Assembly: GCF_021155765.1 (NCBI RefSeq)
Contig: NC_060112.1
Coordinates: 27,712,601-27,776,600 of the forward strand
Reading direction: 5' to 3'
Source of the DNA: Diprion similis
Lineage: Eukaryota; Arthropoda; Insecta; Hymenoptera; Diprionidae
DNA length: 64,000 bases
The notes under the pieces are model-generated. The model searched no databases, was not told where the DNA came from, and saw only the letters and a program-made list of their open reading frames with translations. Position 1 is the first letter of the stretch, and the number at the start of each line of letters is the position of its first letter. This document shows, one piece after another, positions 22,604 through 34,539 of this stretch. The position numbers and the translations under genes were made by a program.

Positions 22604-24621
22604 TGTGACGTGGCGGGTCTACCAGCCCGTCATCGACCCGCACCTCCACTCCCAGGCGGCCGCGTCAAGCGCTCTTAAAGAGCAAGGGAGAGTCCTGCCG
22701 TGCCGCCAATGAACAACCAGAGTTAGCTTTAAGATTCATGTATTGTTGCTAATGCTTTTTGTTACTCCCCCAACCCATTCTCTGAGGTGACCGCCACTGC
22801 CGCCGCCACTGCCGCCGCCAATGCCGACGCCATCCAACGACCACCCTGCGCTGCCGTCGCGGGAAACGCGGAGGTACCACAGGACGACCGGCGCGGAGTT
22901 CGAAGCCCCGGACCCAGTAGTCGCGCTGTTGCTTGCTCGGACCTCGATGCCGCCAAGGACATGCTGCCGCTGCCGCCCAGGGGTCGAGTTGCCTCCACCT
23001 GAGCCTCCGATAAGACCGGCCTTGCCACCCGGCACCCACAAATAACCGGACTCAGTCTCCCCCTGGGCTCGCCGATGCCGACCGGACATTTCCGCCTTCG
23101 CCAGACCGCCCTCGCAACACGCAGCACAGCGCGGCGAACAGACCGGCTGCCTAGGCTCCCGCCGGTCTCTCGCCAATCTACCTATCATCCCCTCCCGTAG
23201 CGCCACCGCGGGATCGCGATCGCCGAGGGCCGGCGGCCACCTCACTCTCCCTTGCGCCTCGTTGTCACTAACGTCAACCGTAACGTAGAGAAACCCAGTG
23301 TAATTTTTGTTAGGAGTATCCTCGCCGAGAAGTCGAATAGGACAAAGTGTGCCGATCTTGCATTGTATCGCTGTATTGAGTAGCTGCCGAATCTTGAGGG
23401 AAAGACGCTGGGTGCCGAAACAAGGTAGGCTAACGTTACCCCGGGCCTCGCTGGCTATAGAGTCTCAACGGCCTCAGGCCACTTTTCGCCAGTAACAGGT
23501 TGCCGGCCGGCTTTGGTCGGCCATTTTGTGTGAAAGCCCGCGAGCCTCGTGGTAGCTAAGCTTTTCTAGTTGATTAAATTGCTGATCTTGGGTGCTATTC
23601 TTATTTTATAATTACTATTACATGCTCTGGTTGTTCATTCGGTAATTTTTTGCCGCTTTATTGTACCATATACGTGGTAATAGATCGTGTACCGTGCCGC
23701 TTCCCGGCCGCGTACCGAGTACGTAAGTGTGAGAGAGAGAGAGAATCTGTGAGTGAGTGTGTGCGCCCGTGCCGTCGTTGCCGAGCGTAACTACCACCGT
23801 CAAGCAGCGACAGGCGACCGTGCCGATAATATAGAAAAAGTGAAGGAGGATTATCTCGTGTTTGTGAAGCCGTTAGATGGTTAGCAAGCTTGTGTTGAGA
23901 ATTGTTCTGCCTTGGTTGGAGTTTTGAAATTGTTAACGAACTTGCTTCACCACGAGTTCGTAGTCGCACGATTTATTGAATTGTTACTGATTTTATGCCG
24001 CTTATTACTCGTTTATCTTGGTCGCTTGCCGCTCGTCGCTTCTAGCTTATACTGCTTGATTTTGCCGTGTTCTATTGACCTGTTTAATTTTGTTGCTGTG
24101 TTATATTTTATGCTATTTTGCTCTATTTTTATTTATTTTTGAATTGTATCGAAGCGTACCGCCACCGATAAGACCGCTTGCCGTGTGAATAGCTATTTTG
24201 TTGCCTTCTGCCTTGCCGTAACGGCACTATTTGTTAATAAACGCTGGTAATTACATCTATAATCATTCGATTATTATCTATACTATTTCACCTTCGCGCC
24301 CACGTTCCCCTCACCGCTAGCTAGTCGGCTGTTTTTGTGTGTGTTTGCCCCTGCTATAGTTTCGCTTTGAGAGTTGGTGGTGTGAGTTAGGTTCGCCGTT
24401 CGAGTCGGCGAACGAATACTATTGGACGGTAAATTTCGAATCTGGTAAGAGTGTATTCTCTTACGGCTCTCTCGAGCCTGGCGCCCAACACCTGTTCTGC
24501 AGTGCCGTCAATCTTTATTTTTTTCTCATCTTTCTATTGCCGTGTTGGTCAACGCCATTTTTGTAAACGAGCCTCTGTGCCGACCCCGCTTTCCCCCGGG
24601 CGAAGTAAAAAGCCCGTTACA
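22604..24621 (+). mobile_element. 2-kb TG...CA unit (solo-LTR-like), family A
   Basis: Begins TGTGACGTGG and ends GCCCGTTACA, flanked by ATAT on both sides within TA-rich DNA. Start and end are imperfect inverses (TGTGACG / CGTTACA), as for LTRs. The first 40 bases can fold (GGCGGGT with AGCCCG). A PBS-like TGGCGCCCAACA lies at 24479-24490, 131 bp from the end. A reversed copy is at 29627-31626. Open frames in the GC-rich 5' part occur on both strands and look like compositional artefacts, and there is no pol. It could be a solo LTR of an unusually long-LTR element or a non-autonomous retroelement. Confidence 0.75.
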
Positions 24622-25425
24622 ATATATATATTTTTTATTTTTTATATAATTTTATTTTTCTGACTGTGTGTTGAAATCTTGGTGTATGGATAACTTGGTG
24701 TTGTCATACAGTCAAAAGAGTCGCATGAGGCGACTGTGTGTGTATGATAAAGAGATATTGTTAATGGTTTCTCACCGGATCAACTCTCATAATGTTGTAT
24801 TTAAAATTCATGATTTTGTTTTTTTTTAATAATCAATTGATAACAAGATCAGGAAAGCCGAGCAGTCTAAAAAAAAAAGATCTTTTTATGTATTTTCAGA
24901 AGAACCAGATACAACACACGAGGACGTGTGAAAGTCAGTTTGGCCGTGTCGATGATAAAGAACAAAGTTGTCGTTGCTTTTCGTCATTTGTTTTGTTGAA
25001 GAATTTGTTTAATAAAAAAAAGAAGAAAGAAAGGACATCCTTCGCGGAACGTCAAAGAGAGTTGACGTATTTTGTCACGATCAATATTTGAATTATCTAA
25101 TATTGTTTTGTTCTGAGTTCAGAGTTAACAAAATGTTCTTTTAATGGCTCAATATGCGCCGAACACGAAAAACACAAAGTTCGCGAGTGATTTTTGGCCT
25201 TTCTCCGACATATATATATATATATAAGAACACACCAGTTGATAATCTAACGAATGTGTTTGTATGAATGTTGACTAGTAACTAATCACCTACTATTGTT
25301 TGTGACTCTGGTCACTCTGCAAAGTCTAACACGATTACAATCCAAATGTGATAACATCGTATTATAGAAGGAACGCTTATGAAGTACTATATTCAAATAT
25401 GTATTTCGAATATTAATTAGTTGAC
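24622..25425. other. No gene recognised
   Basis: AT-rich spacer with a short hairpin near 24700 (CATACAGTC with GACTGTGTGTGTATG) and a TA run near 25210. The one longer open frame has a lysine-rich composition and no domain. Confidence 0.4.
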
Positions 25426-25620
25426 TCGAAATACATTTTTCTAGCACACCAACTTCGCAACTTTCGATATGAATTCTTCATATCTTCTTTAGAGGGCCGC
25501 GTCCGTCCAACAGGCTTGAGTAGTGATACCGAGTTACACTCTCAGTCATACACTTACTTGTCTCTAACATCTTACAGAAACATTCAAATTGTGCCTCTGC
25601 GACGAAATTCACATTTCTAT
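25426..25620 (+). repeat. 195-bp duplicated segment, copy 1
   Basis: About 98% identical (four differences seen) to 28872-29066. It ends in CTAT, the TSD of the adjacent 3.07-kb unit, so this copy was the insertion target. A 9-bp inverted repeat (GTATTTCGA / TCGAAATAC) sits at its left border. Confidence 0.9.
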
Positions 25621-28600
25621 TGTGACGTGGTATTTTATACCCCGTCACATGGGTTGAATATCGCTCTCCTTATTTTCAGAATGTCGTAAAAAGTAACGAA
25701 AACACGTCTGGGGCCAATACTCCAAAAAGAACAACTAATTAATTCCTAAGTGAGACTTAATTATTAAGCTAATTCCTGTCTTTTTTTTATCTTTGTATCG
25801 CACTACGAGAGCTATCTTCAGCGACACCGCTTCGAGGGAACCGAATATCGCGAAGCCAAGGTCACGTACCGGGTCAGCAGCCAACTATCGTCAACTGCAA
25901 CAGATCGGATACCGCAAAGTCAACTTCAGATGGATGCCTACCTAGGTTGCGTACAGGGTCGTGCGTGAAGCACAACGAAGACCTCCGATCATTTAGACTT
26001 ATCGGCCGGGAGCCGAACCATCGCTACAACGCCACTGCCGCATGGATGCATCGTAGACGGCGTACAGGGCTGTGCGTCAAAAACACAATCAAGCCTCCCG
26101 TCGCGGTACTTATCAGCCTGGAGCTGAACCAGCATAATATCTACTGTCTCGCCTACTATACCGCAGAATCGTAGCTGTCTACAAACCTACGATTATCGAA
26201 GGACTGCAGCGTGAGGACAAGCCCGAGAAACCGTGGTGGACCACGCCGGACTGATGGTCTTAAGGATGGGAACCCTGCGTGTAAATCATCACCATCAGGA
26301 AGGCTCGGTGCAACAGTGCCGTAGGGCCCGCACCGAGTTGCAGTACCGGAGAGATAGTCAGCGCGGGGAGTACTAGCACTGCATAAGTTGACGACGCACC
26401 AATCCCGAATTCTGCAAAGTATCGATACCGCAACAATGTGAGTAGGATCATTCTTCTCGTCGTCGTTCCTAGATCTCTCGCACACATCGATACCGCAACA
26501 CCGTGAGGGGTAGACCTTCCCCTCTCGCGAGGACCGCAAGCAGCTGACCATAGCCCTCCCACATATCGCTCGACGGATCGATAATTCTCTACAGGACAAC
26601 GTGGGAGGAGGAGACACCCAGGGATGGACTATCGCCCATCTACACCTGTTGACCCGTACCACGTGACCCTCTGGCCCAATTATCGATCACCGAACACCGG
26701 AAAAGGATCACGTGATGAAATCTCGCCGAAAATCGACCGGGATCGTCAGGATCGCCGCTCGTCTCTTCACATTCTACGTCCAACCTAGTCTACGACTAGA
26801 CGTGTTTTCGATAACGTTATTCTCACTATCCTCATATTCTCTCGCTAACATTTCAATTCAGTGCTTTTATCCTTCCGCTCTCGACTACCTGTCTACGCTT
26901 TTCCTGTATCTTCTATTTTCGTAAGTGAGGTTTTTCTTCTATCTATTTTGTGAAGCCACGAATTTACTTGCTTTATATCTTTTTCTCTCTTTTCTTACCT
27001 ATTATCGATTTTCTCTCTTTTATCTCGCAGTTTGTTCTGCGTGAGCCACGTGGGCTCGTACCGTATTCTCTTCTTATCTCTTATCTTATTCTCTCCCTTA
27101 TTATCGAATATTGCAAGTAATTTCGCGACTGGTTAGTTTACTATTATTTGTAGTGACTATTATCTATTTCCTTGATTTATCTTGTTTGAATGATTTTCTT
27201 GATATCGCTGACTAGCAGCGCCTTACTTATGCTTTCGTAAAATATCTCTGAATACCGTATTTTATTCGAATCTCTGATTTATCGTTCTCAGGAGTGATTG
27301 TTAAATCAATCAGCTTATAAAGTCTCTAATTTTGTCTCTTATTTCGCTTCTCGCTATCTGATACCTATTTTCTCTCTGTATCTCTGTTATAATTTCTCAA
27401 ATATTGTTTCTTTGATTCCTTAATATGTTACCGATTTGAATATTACCGAATATCTTTCTGATTTAATGATTATCGAATATCTGGGAGGAATTATATCGTA
27501 AGCGTACCGCGTGCGCGATCTTATATCGCTGCGCGGTATAGCCGTTGTTCTCTTTTGACATTGGAGTATTGTGCCGTACCGAATAACACCTTTTTCATCG
27601 CTTTCTTTGCTAATACCGCTGTTACGTAGTTTGTCCGTAGATCTCTAGTTTGTAATATATCGCATTATAATATTTTGTTCTCTATAATACCTGTTCTTGA
27701 CACGTCAAGATACCCATTTCTTGCTTATCGTAATTATAATATTTCGTCGTATCGCATATATCGCAAGCTAGAACCTACGTATTTCTCTAATTTCTCTTGT
27801 AACTTCTATCGTAATTTCTTCCGTAATTTCTATCATACCTCTCTTATATTATTTCGCTATACTTGATTATTTCTGACTGCGCTTCAAATATCGAATTATC
27901 TAACTGACTTGTAATCCTTGCCTTTCCATTAATTGTCATATCTTTTGTTACCGATTAATTGTAATATCTTTTGTTTCCCGATTAACTATAATATCTCTTG
28001 CTTTTCGACTAACTATAATATCTCTTGCCTTCTTTTGCCATTTGTAATTTCGGATCTTCTATCTATTATCGTGCCTCATTATTGTTACACATTGCTACGA
28101 TTATTCTGTATTTCTACGTGATCATATCCTTCTCGCCATATTATGCTATTTGACTTGAATTGTAACAATTAGTTTAAGAACCTTAGATTGTGCATTGCAT
28201 GCTAGCCTATTTCTTATCTGCTTTGTAAACTTGCTGATGGTTATACCGAGTAATAGTATCGCGATCACCCGCTTCATACCGCTAAATTACTTGAATAATT
28301 GTACCGCTACCGTGCTACCTCTGAACTCACTTTATCTCTGGCTGTATCTGAATTTCTCTACTTGTTTTTTTTTTTTATACAATTGATACTATTACCATTT
28401 CCTTTAATATTGTGTTTTATCGACTTGGATACGACCCATCCCCTCTACCATTATCTTTATCTGCTGAGTGAGCTGTGCAAAACCGTCGTAGAATCTGATC
28501 TATTTCGTCATATCGTATTCTCTAATTATCGTATCTCTGACGCTACTGCGTCTGGCGCCCAACATTTATCTCTTTTCCTAATTATCGTTTATTCCGTGAT

Positions 28601-28690
28601 CAGATCAGTACCTGCGCCGTAGGGTAGCGTGATTATCCTTCCCTCAAGAATTATCGCAAATTTTCTTTTACCTATAATAATCACGTTGCA
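25621..28690 (+). mobile_element. 3.07-kb TG...CA unit (solo-LTR-like), family B, copy 1
   Basis: Starts TGTGACGTGG, ends ATCACGTTGCA, TSD CTAT (25617-25620, 28691-28694). The first 30 bases form a hairpin: GTGACG and GGTAT pair with ATACC and CGTCAC. A PBS-like TGGCGCCCAACA is at 28553-28564, 126 bp from the end. The body is rich in TATCG and CTCT pyrimidine stretches. It has no convincing protein: open frames in the 5' third exist on both strands of both copies but show no domain. A direct copy is at 34540-37614. Confidence 0.85.
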
Positions 28691-28766
28691 CTATATACAA
28701 TACGGCACACGAAAACAAAACATTTCGAATACAGGTTGATGAGAGAAATTAATGACACTGGTGTCA

Positions 28767-28843
28767 GGGCGGCTAGGTGGTCTAGTGGAGTAAGTCTCCG
28801 GCAAAGTATCTCTAGATGCCAGGTTCAATTCTTGGCTCCGTCG
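28767..28843 (+). other. tRNA-like sequence (pseudogene or SINE head)
   Basis: A 77-base stretch with a box A-like TGGTCTAGTGG, a box B-like GGTTCAATTCT, and a good T-arm (CCAGG and CTTGG around the TTCAATT loop). The acceptor stem pairs poorly, and no clear anticodon stem could be drawn, so a working tRNA is unlikely. It stands just upstream of copy 2 of the 195-bp segment; the two together could be a tRNA-derived SINE, but copy 1 of the segment lacks this head. Confidence 0.5.
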
Positions 28844-28871
28844 TTAATTTTTCGACTCAACTAATTAATAT

Positions 28872-29066
28872 TCGAAATACATTTTTCTAGCAAACCAACT
28901 TCGCAACTTTCGATATGAATTCTTCATATCTTCTTTGGAGGGCCGCGTCCCTCCAACAGGCTTGAGTAGTGATACCGAGTTACACTCTCAGTCATACACT
29001 TACTTGTCTCTAACATCTTACAGACACATTCAAATTGTGCCTCTGCGACGAAATTCACATTTCTAT
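28872..29066 (+). repeat. 195-bp duplicated segment, copy 2
   Basis: Near-identical to 25426-25620. Homology runs on through CTATAT. The 16 bases just to its left are inverted relative to copy 1. Confidence 0.9.
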
Positions 29067-29626
29067 ATATTCAAATAAACATATCCCTGTACAACGTGAA
29101 CATGCACGAAGATTTCCCCCAAATTAATTTTTTGAACTCAGCTAGACGGCGTTCAGAGACGCAAATGTATGCAGTTTTCGCAAACACATGTATCCGTGTA
29201 CATCATTAATGTGAATGTAGTTATTTCACAAACGTGTAGTGACTTCCTATGACACCGTCCGACACTGGATTGGTGATATGAAACATATTAACATAATAAA
29301 CATAAAATGTAAACACTCCTGTAAGAAAATATAAGATTAATGATTTACCCTCATTATGCGTTTGGACACAATGTGTGTGTTCGGTCTTCGTTCAATGTAT
29401 TTGACACATTCCTCTATATAGTGCCAACCAGTAGCTACATGGCTATACAAAATTATCCAAATTTTGTCATCCTGTTACGCATAAAGAGGTGTAGATCGAA
29501 GTGTAGATTGTAAAGCGATGTGATACATGTGGTAAAGTGTTGTCGATAAGCAAATTGACCTGTATCGGATAGTTAGTTCCTTTTTTGTTACTCCGGCTTT
29601 CACCGAACAATTTCGTGAATTAAAGC
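29067..29626. other. No gene recognised
   Basis: AT-rich spacer between the duplicated segment and the reversed 2-kb unit. Nothing identified. Confidence 0.4.
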
Positions 29627-31626
29627 TCTAACGGGCTTTTTACTTCACCCGGGGGAAAGCGGGGTCGGCACAGAGGCTCGTTTACAAAAATGGCGTTGAC
29701 CAACACGGCAGTAGAAAGATGGAAAAGTGATAATTGACGGCACTGCAGAACAGGTGTTGGGTGCCAGGCTCGAGAGAGCCGTAAGAGACTATACTCTTAC
29801 CAGATTCAAAATTTACCGTCCTATAGCACTCGTTCGCCGACTCGAACGGCGAACCAAACTCACACAGATAAATTCGCAAGCAAAACTATAGCAGGGGCAA
29901 GCACGCAAAACAGCCGACTAGCTAGCGGTGAGGGGAACGTGGGCGCGAAGGTGAAATAGTATAGATGATCATCGAATGATTATAGATGTAATTACCAGCG
30001 TTTATTAACAATCAGCGCCGTTACGGCAAGGCAGAAGGCATAGACAATAAAATATATACACGGCAAGCGGTCTTATCGGTGGCGGTACGCTTCGATACAA
30101 TTCAAAAACAAAATATAACACAGCAACAAAATTAAACAATTCAATATAACACGGCAAAAATCAAGCAGTATAAGCTAGAAGCGACGAGCGGCAAGCGACC
30201 AAGATAGGCAAATAATCAATGAAGCACAATCGTTAACAATTCAATAACTAATGCAATAGCAGAATCGTTGTTAGGCAAATTCGTTAACAATTTCAAAACT
30301 CAGAACAAGGCATAACAATTCCAGAAACAAATTCGCTAACAATCGAACAGTTTCACAAATACAAGATAATCCTTCGTCGCTTTTCTATAATATAACGGCA
30401 CGGTCTCCTGTCGCTGCTTGATGGTGGTAGTTACGCTCGGCAACAACGGCACGGGCGCACAAACTCACTCACAGATTCTCTCTCTCTCTCTCTCTCTCAC
30501 ACTCACGTACTTGGTACGCGGCCGGGAAGCGGCACGGTACGCGATCTATTACAAGTTATATGTTACGATAAAACGGCAGAAAATTACCGAATGAACAACC
30601 AGAGCATTCAATATTCGTTATAAAATAAGAATAGCGAATAAAATCAACAATAGAATCAAATAGCAAAGCTTAGCTACCACGAGGCTCGCGGGCTTTCATA
30701 CAAAATGGCCGACCAAAGCCGGCCGGCAAGCTGTTACTGAGGGAAAAATGCCCTGAGGTCGTTGAGAATCTATAGCCAGCGAGATTCGGGGTAACAGCAG
30801 CCTACTTTTTTACGGCACACGCGGCGTCTTTCCTTGAGAACAGCAGCTACTTGGTCTTACAGGAAGTCTACCGTCGGCACAGATACAAAATACGCACTAA
30901 GGCAAAATGACAAAACTAGTGATAAGCACAAGAAAAACTCAGAGCGAAGCAAATAGCAATTGACTGGTTCACAGCGCTAGGGAGAGTGAGGTGGCCGCCG
31001 GCCCTCGGCGATCGCAATCCCACGGTGGCGTTACGGAGGGGGGGGGGGGGGGGGTGATACGTAGATTTTGGTGATAGACCGGTGGGAGCCTAGGCAGCCG
31101 GTCTGTTCGCCGCGCTGTGCTGCGGGTTGCGAGGGTGGTCTGGCGAACGTGGAAAGGTCCTTTCGGCATCGGCGAGCCCAGGGGGAGACTGAGTCCGGTT
31201 GTTTGTGGGTGCCAGGTAGCAAGGCCGGGCTTATCAGAGACTCAGGTGGAGGCAACTCGACCCCTGGGCGGCAGCAGCGGTATGTCCTGGGCGGCATCGA
31301 GGTTCGCGCAAGCAATAGCGCGACTACTGGGTCCGGGGCTTCGAACTCCACGCCGGTCGTCCTGTGGTCCCTACGGTTTCCCGTGACGGCAGCGCAGGGT
31401 GGTTGTTGGACGGCGTCGGCAGTGGCGGCGGCAGTGGCGGTCACCTCAGAGAATTTGGCGGGGGAGTAACAAAAGCATTAGCAATAATACATAAATCTTG
31501 AAGCTAACTCTGGTTGTTCATTGGCGGCACGGCAGGACTCTCCCCTGCTCTTTAAGAGCGCTTGACGCAGCCGTCTGGGAGTTGAGGTGCGGGTCGGTGA
31601 CGGGCTAGTAGACCCACCACGTCACA
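29627..31626 (-). mobile_element. 2-kb TG...CA unit, family A, reversed copy
   Basis: Reverse complement of 22604-24621 over nearly its full length, including the conserved 3' end (AAAAAGCCCGTTA) and the 5' TGTGACGTGG. Its terminal hairpin is better kept here: GTGACG pairs with CGTCAC. The PBS-like site is TGGCACCCAACA (29755-29766), one mismatch. The last CA of the 3' end is altered, and the flanks (AAGC, ACAT) do not form a TSD, so this copy is older or its flank was rearranged. A 17-G run interrupts it. Confidence 0.75.
31038..31054 (+). repeat. Run of 17 G
   Basis: Homopolymer at a site that in the 22604 copy is a short mixed C-rich stretch. Local expansion or an assembly artefact. Confidence 0.9.
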
Positions 31627-31632
31627 ACATAT

Positions 31633-34330
31633 ACCGGGACCATCTCTAGAAACTAAACAGGAACTGCGCATGCGCCAAATGATTCAATTTTATTGGTCAG
31701 CGAAATTGCCCCGCGGAGTAATTTTCGTCAGCTAACCAAGGCGACCAACGTACACGAAATGTGACAAGGCTCTGAATATCTCGCGCGTAAAGTAGCGTAC
31801 TGAGGTTATGTTGATATTTATTCCTACTTATCGTGAATTTTCTACGAAAAGTGTCATTCAGCAATACCGTAGTTGATATTAGAAGATATTTAATCGACAC
31901 AATAAAGGCGTCAATGGAAAAACAAATATCAAAAGCTACAGAAATTGGATCAGTTATTTATTGAGAGTAGAAATCTGAAATTAAATGTGGAACGTCATCA
32001 ACGAGTGGGAGTCTAGACAAACTGAGGCAGGTAAGTAAAAATATTGTTTATTTCAAACAGATTCTTTATTTACATAAAATTACAAATAAATGGATTGTTG
32101 AAACCCAGTAGAAGGTTGCTCCAGAGTAGATTTGTTACAGTGCAGTGCTCCGGAAGCCAGTAATCAGTGCCAATGAACATGAAATATTAAAATAAAATCA
32201 GTAACAAGGAACAAAAGAAATAGTGTATCTTGAAACACAAAGCTTAGGAGTGCAAAAAGTAGCAATTCGTTTTTCTGTCGCAATTTATTGAAAATTAGTG
32301 GTATTCAAAACAATTAGAAGCTCTTGTCTGATGATAATATCTTTTAATATTTTCAGGTGGGAAACAAACATCATCGAAGCGAGACTAAAGTTGTCAGGCG
32401 TTGAAGCGTGTAAGTAAATTTCTGATACTATGATATTTGCATATAACAATATTTTCACATGTATTCAATGATAAAATTCGTTCGTTCTGACAGACTTGAA
32501 GTTTCAAGTTTGGATAATAGGATGAAAATCATACCTTACCTGATGGTCAAAACGTTTTGGTGGCTAGGACCCTAATTTCTCGATTGGTGCCACCGTTCCA
32601 ACCATCGAACCTGGTTGTTCCGTTGTTCCATTAGACAACAGGTATCCGAAGGAATTTCTTCTGGTCATCGCCACCTTCTGAACATCAGTCGTGGCAAAAT
32701 TGAAGAGCACGACACGCTACAGATCATGGTGTTTGAATATTCCATTATTTTAGATCTATCGAGCCAATAGTAATAAGTTTGTTATTCAACAATTGCTGCT
32801 AACTAATTTTACAGAGCAATCATTCCGTGCACCATTGTAATCCAAGCAGTATTATTGGCCCACATTATTTTTCAAATTTTATTATCGGCAGTTTTGATAT
32901 TTTATTTTTCACTCTCTTGGTATTCAATTCAGATGAATAGTGTTTCAAGTGTTAAATCAGATTCCAAGGATGAATTTTGATGTGTAAACTGAACCAATCT
33001 CAATCTAAAAATGTTGGATAACTTCAGTTGAAAATGTCTTTAAAATCAATATTAATCGACAGTATCATCTGACTAGCTAGTTGCAGCTATCATCCGTGCT
33101 TGAGCCTCGTTCAACCCCGGCAAGGTCTAAGGAATGCATTCACTTACTAGTACACGTTACAAATGATCACTTTGTCTACAATAGGACTTACTTGCTGGCT
33201 AACTTTTTTATGATGAATCTTTATCAGGGAGTCATCCGGTAACTTATTGAAAGCTTGAAACCAGATTCAATTTTATACTCTTACAATGGTCCTTCATTGA
33301 AACTGAGAGTTTGTGAATCTCCATTTATTACAATTAATTCTGCAACCCATGTTAACACTGTTCGAAACAAAAAATCTCATCCTAAGATTGGAAATGGAAT
33401 CTGCAATGCAAAAGTTATCTAGTGGCACAAGTTAAAAACAAAGAACCTTATAACGGTTTCTGCGACAGAGGGATTACTTTCGGATATTCATGTTACTGGA
33501 TGATGTTCGGAGCACTATGAACAAGATATTGTATTGGATTTAGGTTTAAGTAAATATTGTCATAAACTTCAGTGAAAATTAGATATTCATTTGTTTCAAA
33601 GAAACAAGGAGTACAATGTCGAACCCGATAAGTCAACATTTTCATATGAATGTTCTGAACATTACTCTAAAACATGATTATCCTTAAAGTTAATTGTGAC
33701 ACTGAGGCACATTTTGAAAATGTTGATTTTTAACTTGTGTCACAGAATGTTTCTGAGTTTTACTCTTCGGATTAGATTTTTTTAGATTAGATTTGAAATT
33801 GAAAGAAACCGTAAGATCTACAATTTCCTTTTCCAACCAATAGAAGTGGCCGATGATCTCTGCATGTGTCATGAATTGAATGGGAAGAGAAGACATCAGC
33901 GAACAGCAGAGATGCTATTATTTTGGCTGTATTTTCTGTTGAAAGAAAAAAATTTCATTGATATTCTTAATGTATGAAGTAATGAAAATGATTGAATAAA
34001 TTGTCCCTACCTACCTGCTTCGTTTCTTCCAAGCACCCAACATTTGAACAGATTTCTTGTTTCAATCGAATAGGACGAATTTTCAAAGAGCATCAGCGTT
34101 AAATTCCGACCGTTCTTTGCACAATCAATTTTCAATGACAAATGCTTCCCAAGCCTTTCCGAGTGACTATCTCAATAACTTGAGATTCTAACCTCAAAAA
34201 TGCATGTGAACTACATCGCCGACAGAAACAGAGTTTGACAGCAGGGTCTCGGGGTGGCCAGACTGCACGGACGACGGATTTAAATTCGCGCATGCGCAGT
34301 TCCTGTTTAGTTTCTAGAGATGGTCCCGGT
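31633..34330. mobile_element. DNA transposon with 43-bp TIRs, no transposase seen
   Basis: Perfect 43-bp terminal inverted repeats beginning ACCGGGACCATCTCTAG and ending at GCGCATGCGC, at 31633-31675 and 34288-34330. Flanks read ATAT on both sides, so the TSD may be TA, TATA or ATAT and the superfamily is not fixed. The 2.6-kb inside is AT-rich. Two short exon-like stretches (31987-32030 before a GTAAGT donor; 32358-32408 after a TTTTCAG acceptor) are visible, but they give no known domain. Probably non-autonomous, or a decayed copy. Confidence 0.85.
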
Positions 34331-34539
34331 ATATGCATCGTGATGATTGAAAATGTGAGTATTTTTGCTTTGGTTTTATGTGATTATTAATCTATCACAA
34401 GACTATCAGAAATGAATGATCATCAGATGGAATCATTGGTGCAGCGTATTTTACAATTTTTGTCGTTCGCCTTAGGTAGTTGCGGTTTTTTCTGTTGATG
34501 CCTTGATGTATAGCTGACAGCGATTTCACCCATATATGT

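Noticed and set aside
22736-23245. Several long overlapping open frames on both strands in the GC-rich part of the 2-kb unit
   Set aside because: Similar frames appear on both strands in both copies and give low-complexity Ala/Gly/Arg sequence. This is composition, not coding.
24479-24490. TGGCGCCCAACA as a true PBS marking an LTR end at 24478
   Set aside because: The TSD and TG...CA ends place the unit border 131 bp further on, and the base before the motif is not CA. Kept as PBS-like only.
25403-25619. CRISPR-like or phage features among the direct repeats
   Set aside because: The window is eukaryotic; the repeats are two-copy or tandem satellites without regular spacers.
26156-26662. 168-codon minus-strand frame in the 3.07-kb unit
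   Set aside because: The equivalent region in the second copy is open but with frame changes, and no domain is present. Treated as chance within a non-coding repeat.
31987-32408. Two exon-like stretches with GTAAGT donors as a small gene in the 43-bp-TIR element
   Set aside because: Joined frame stops within a few codons; no domain. Noted in the element entry only.
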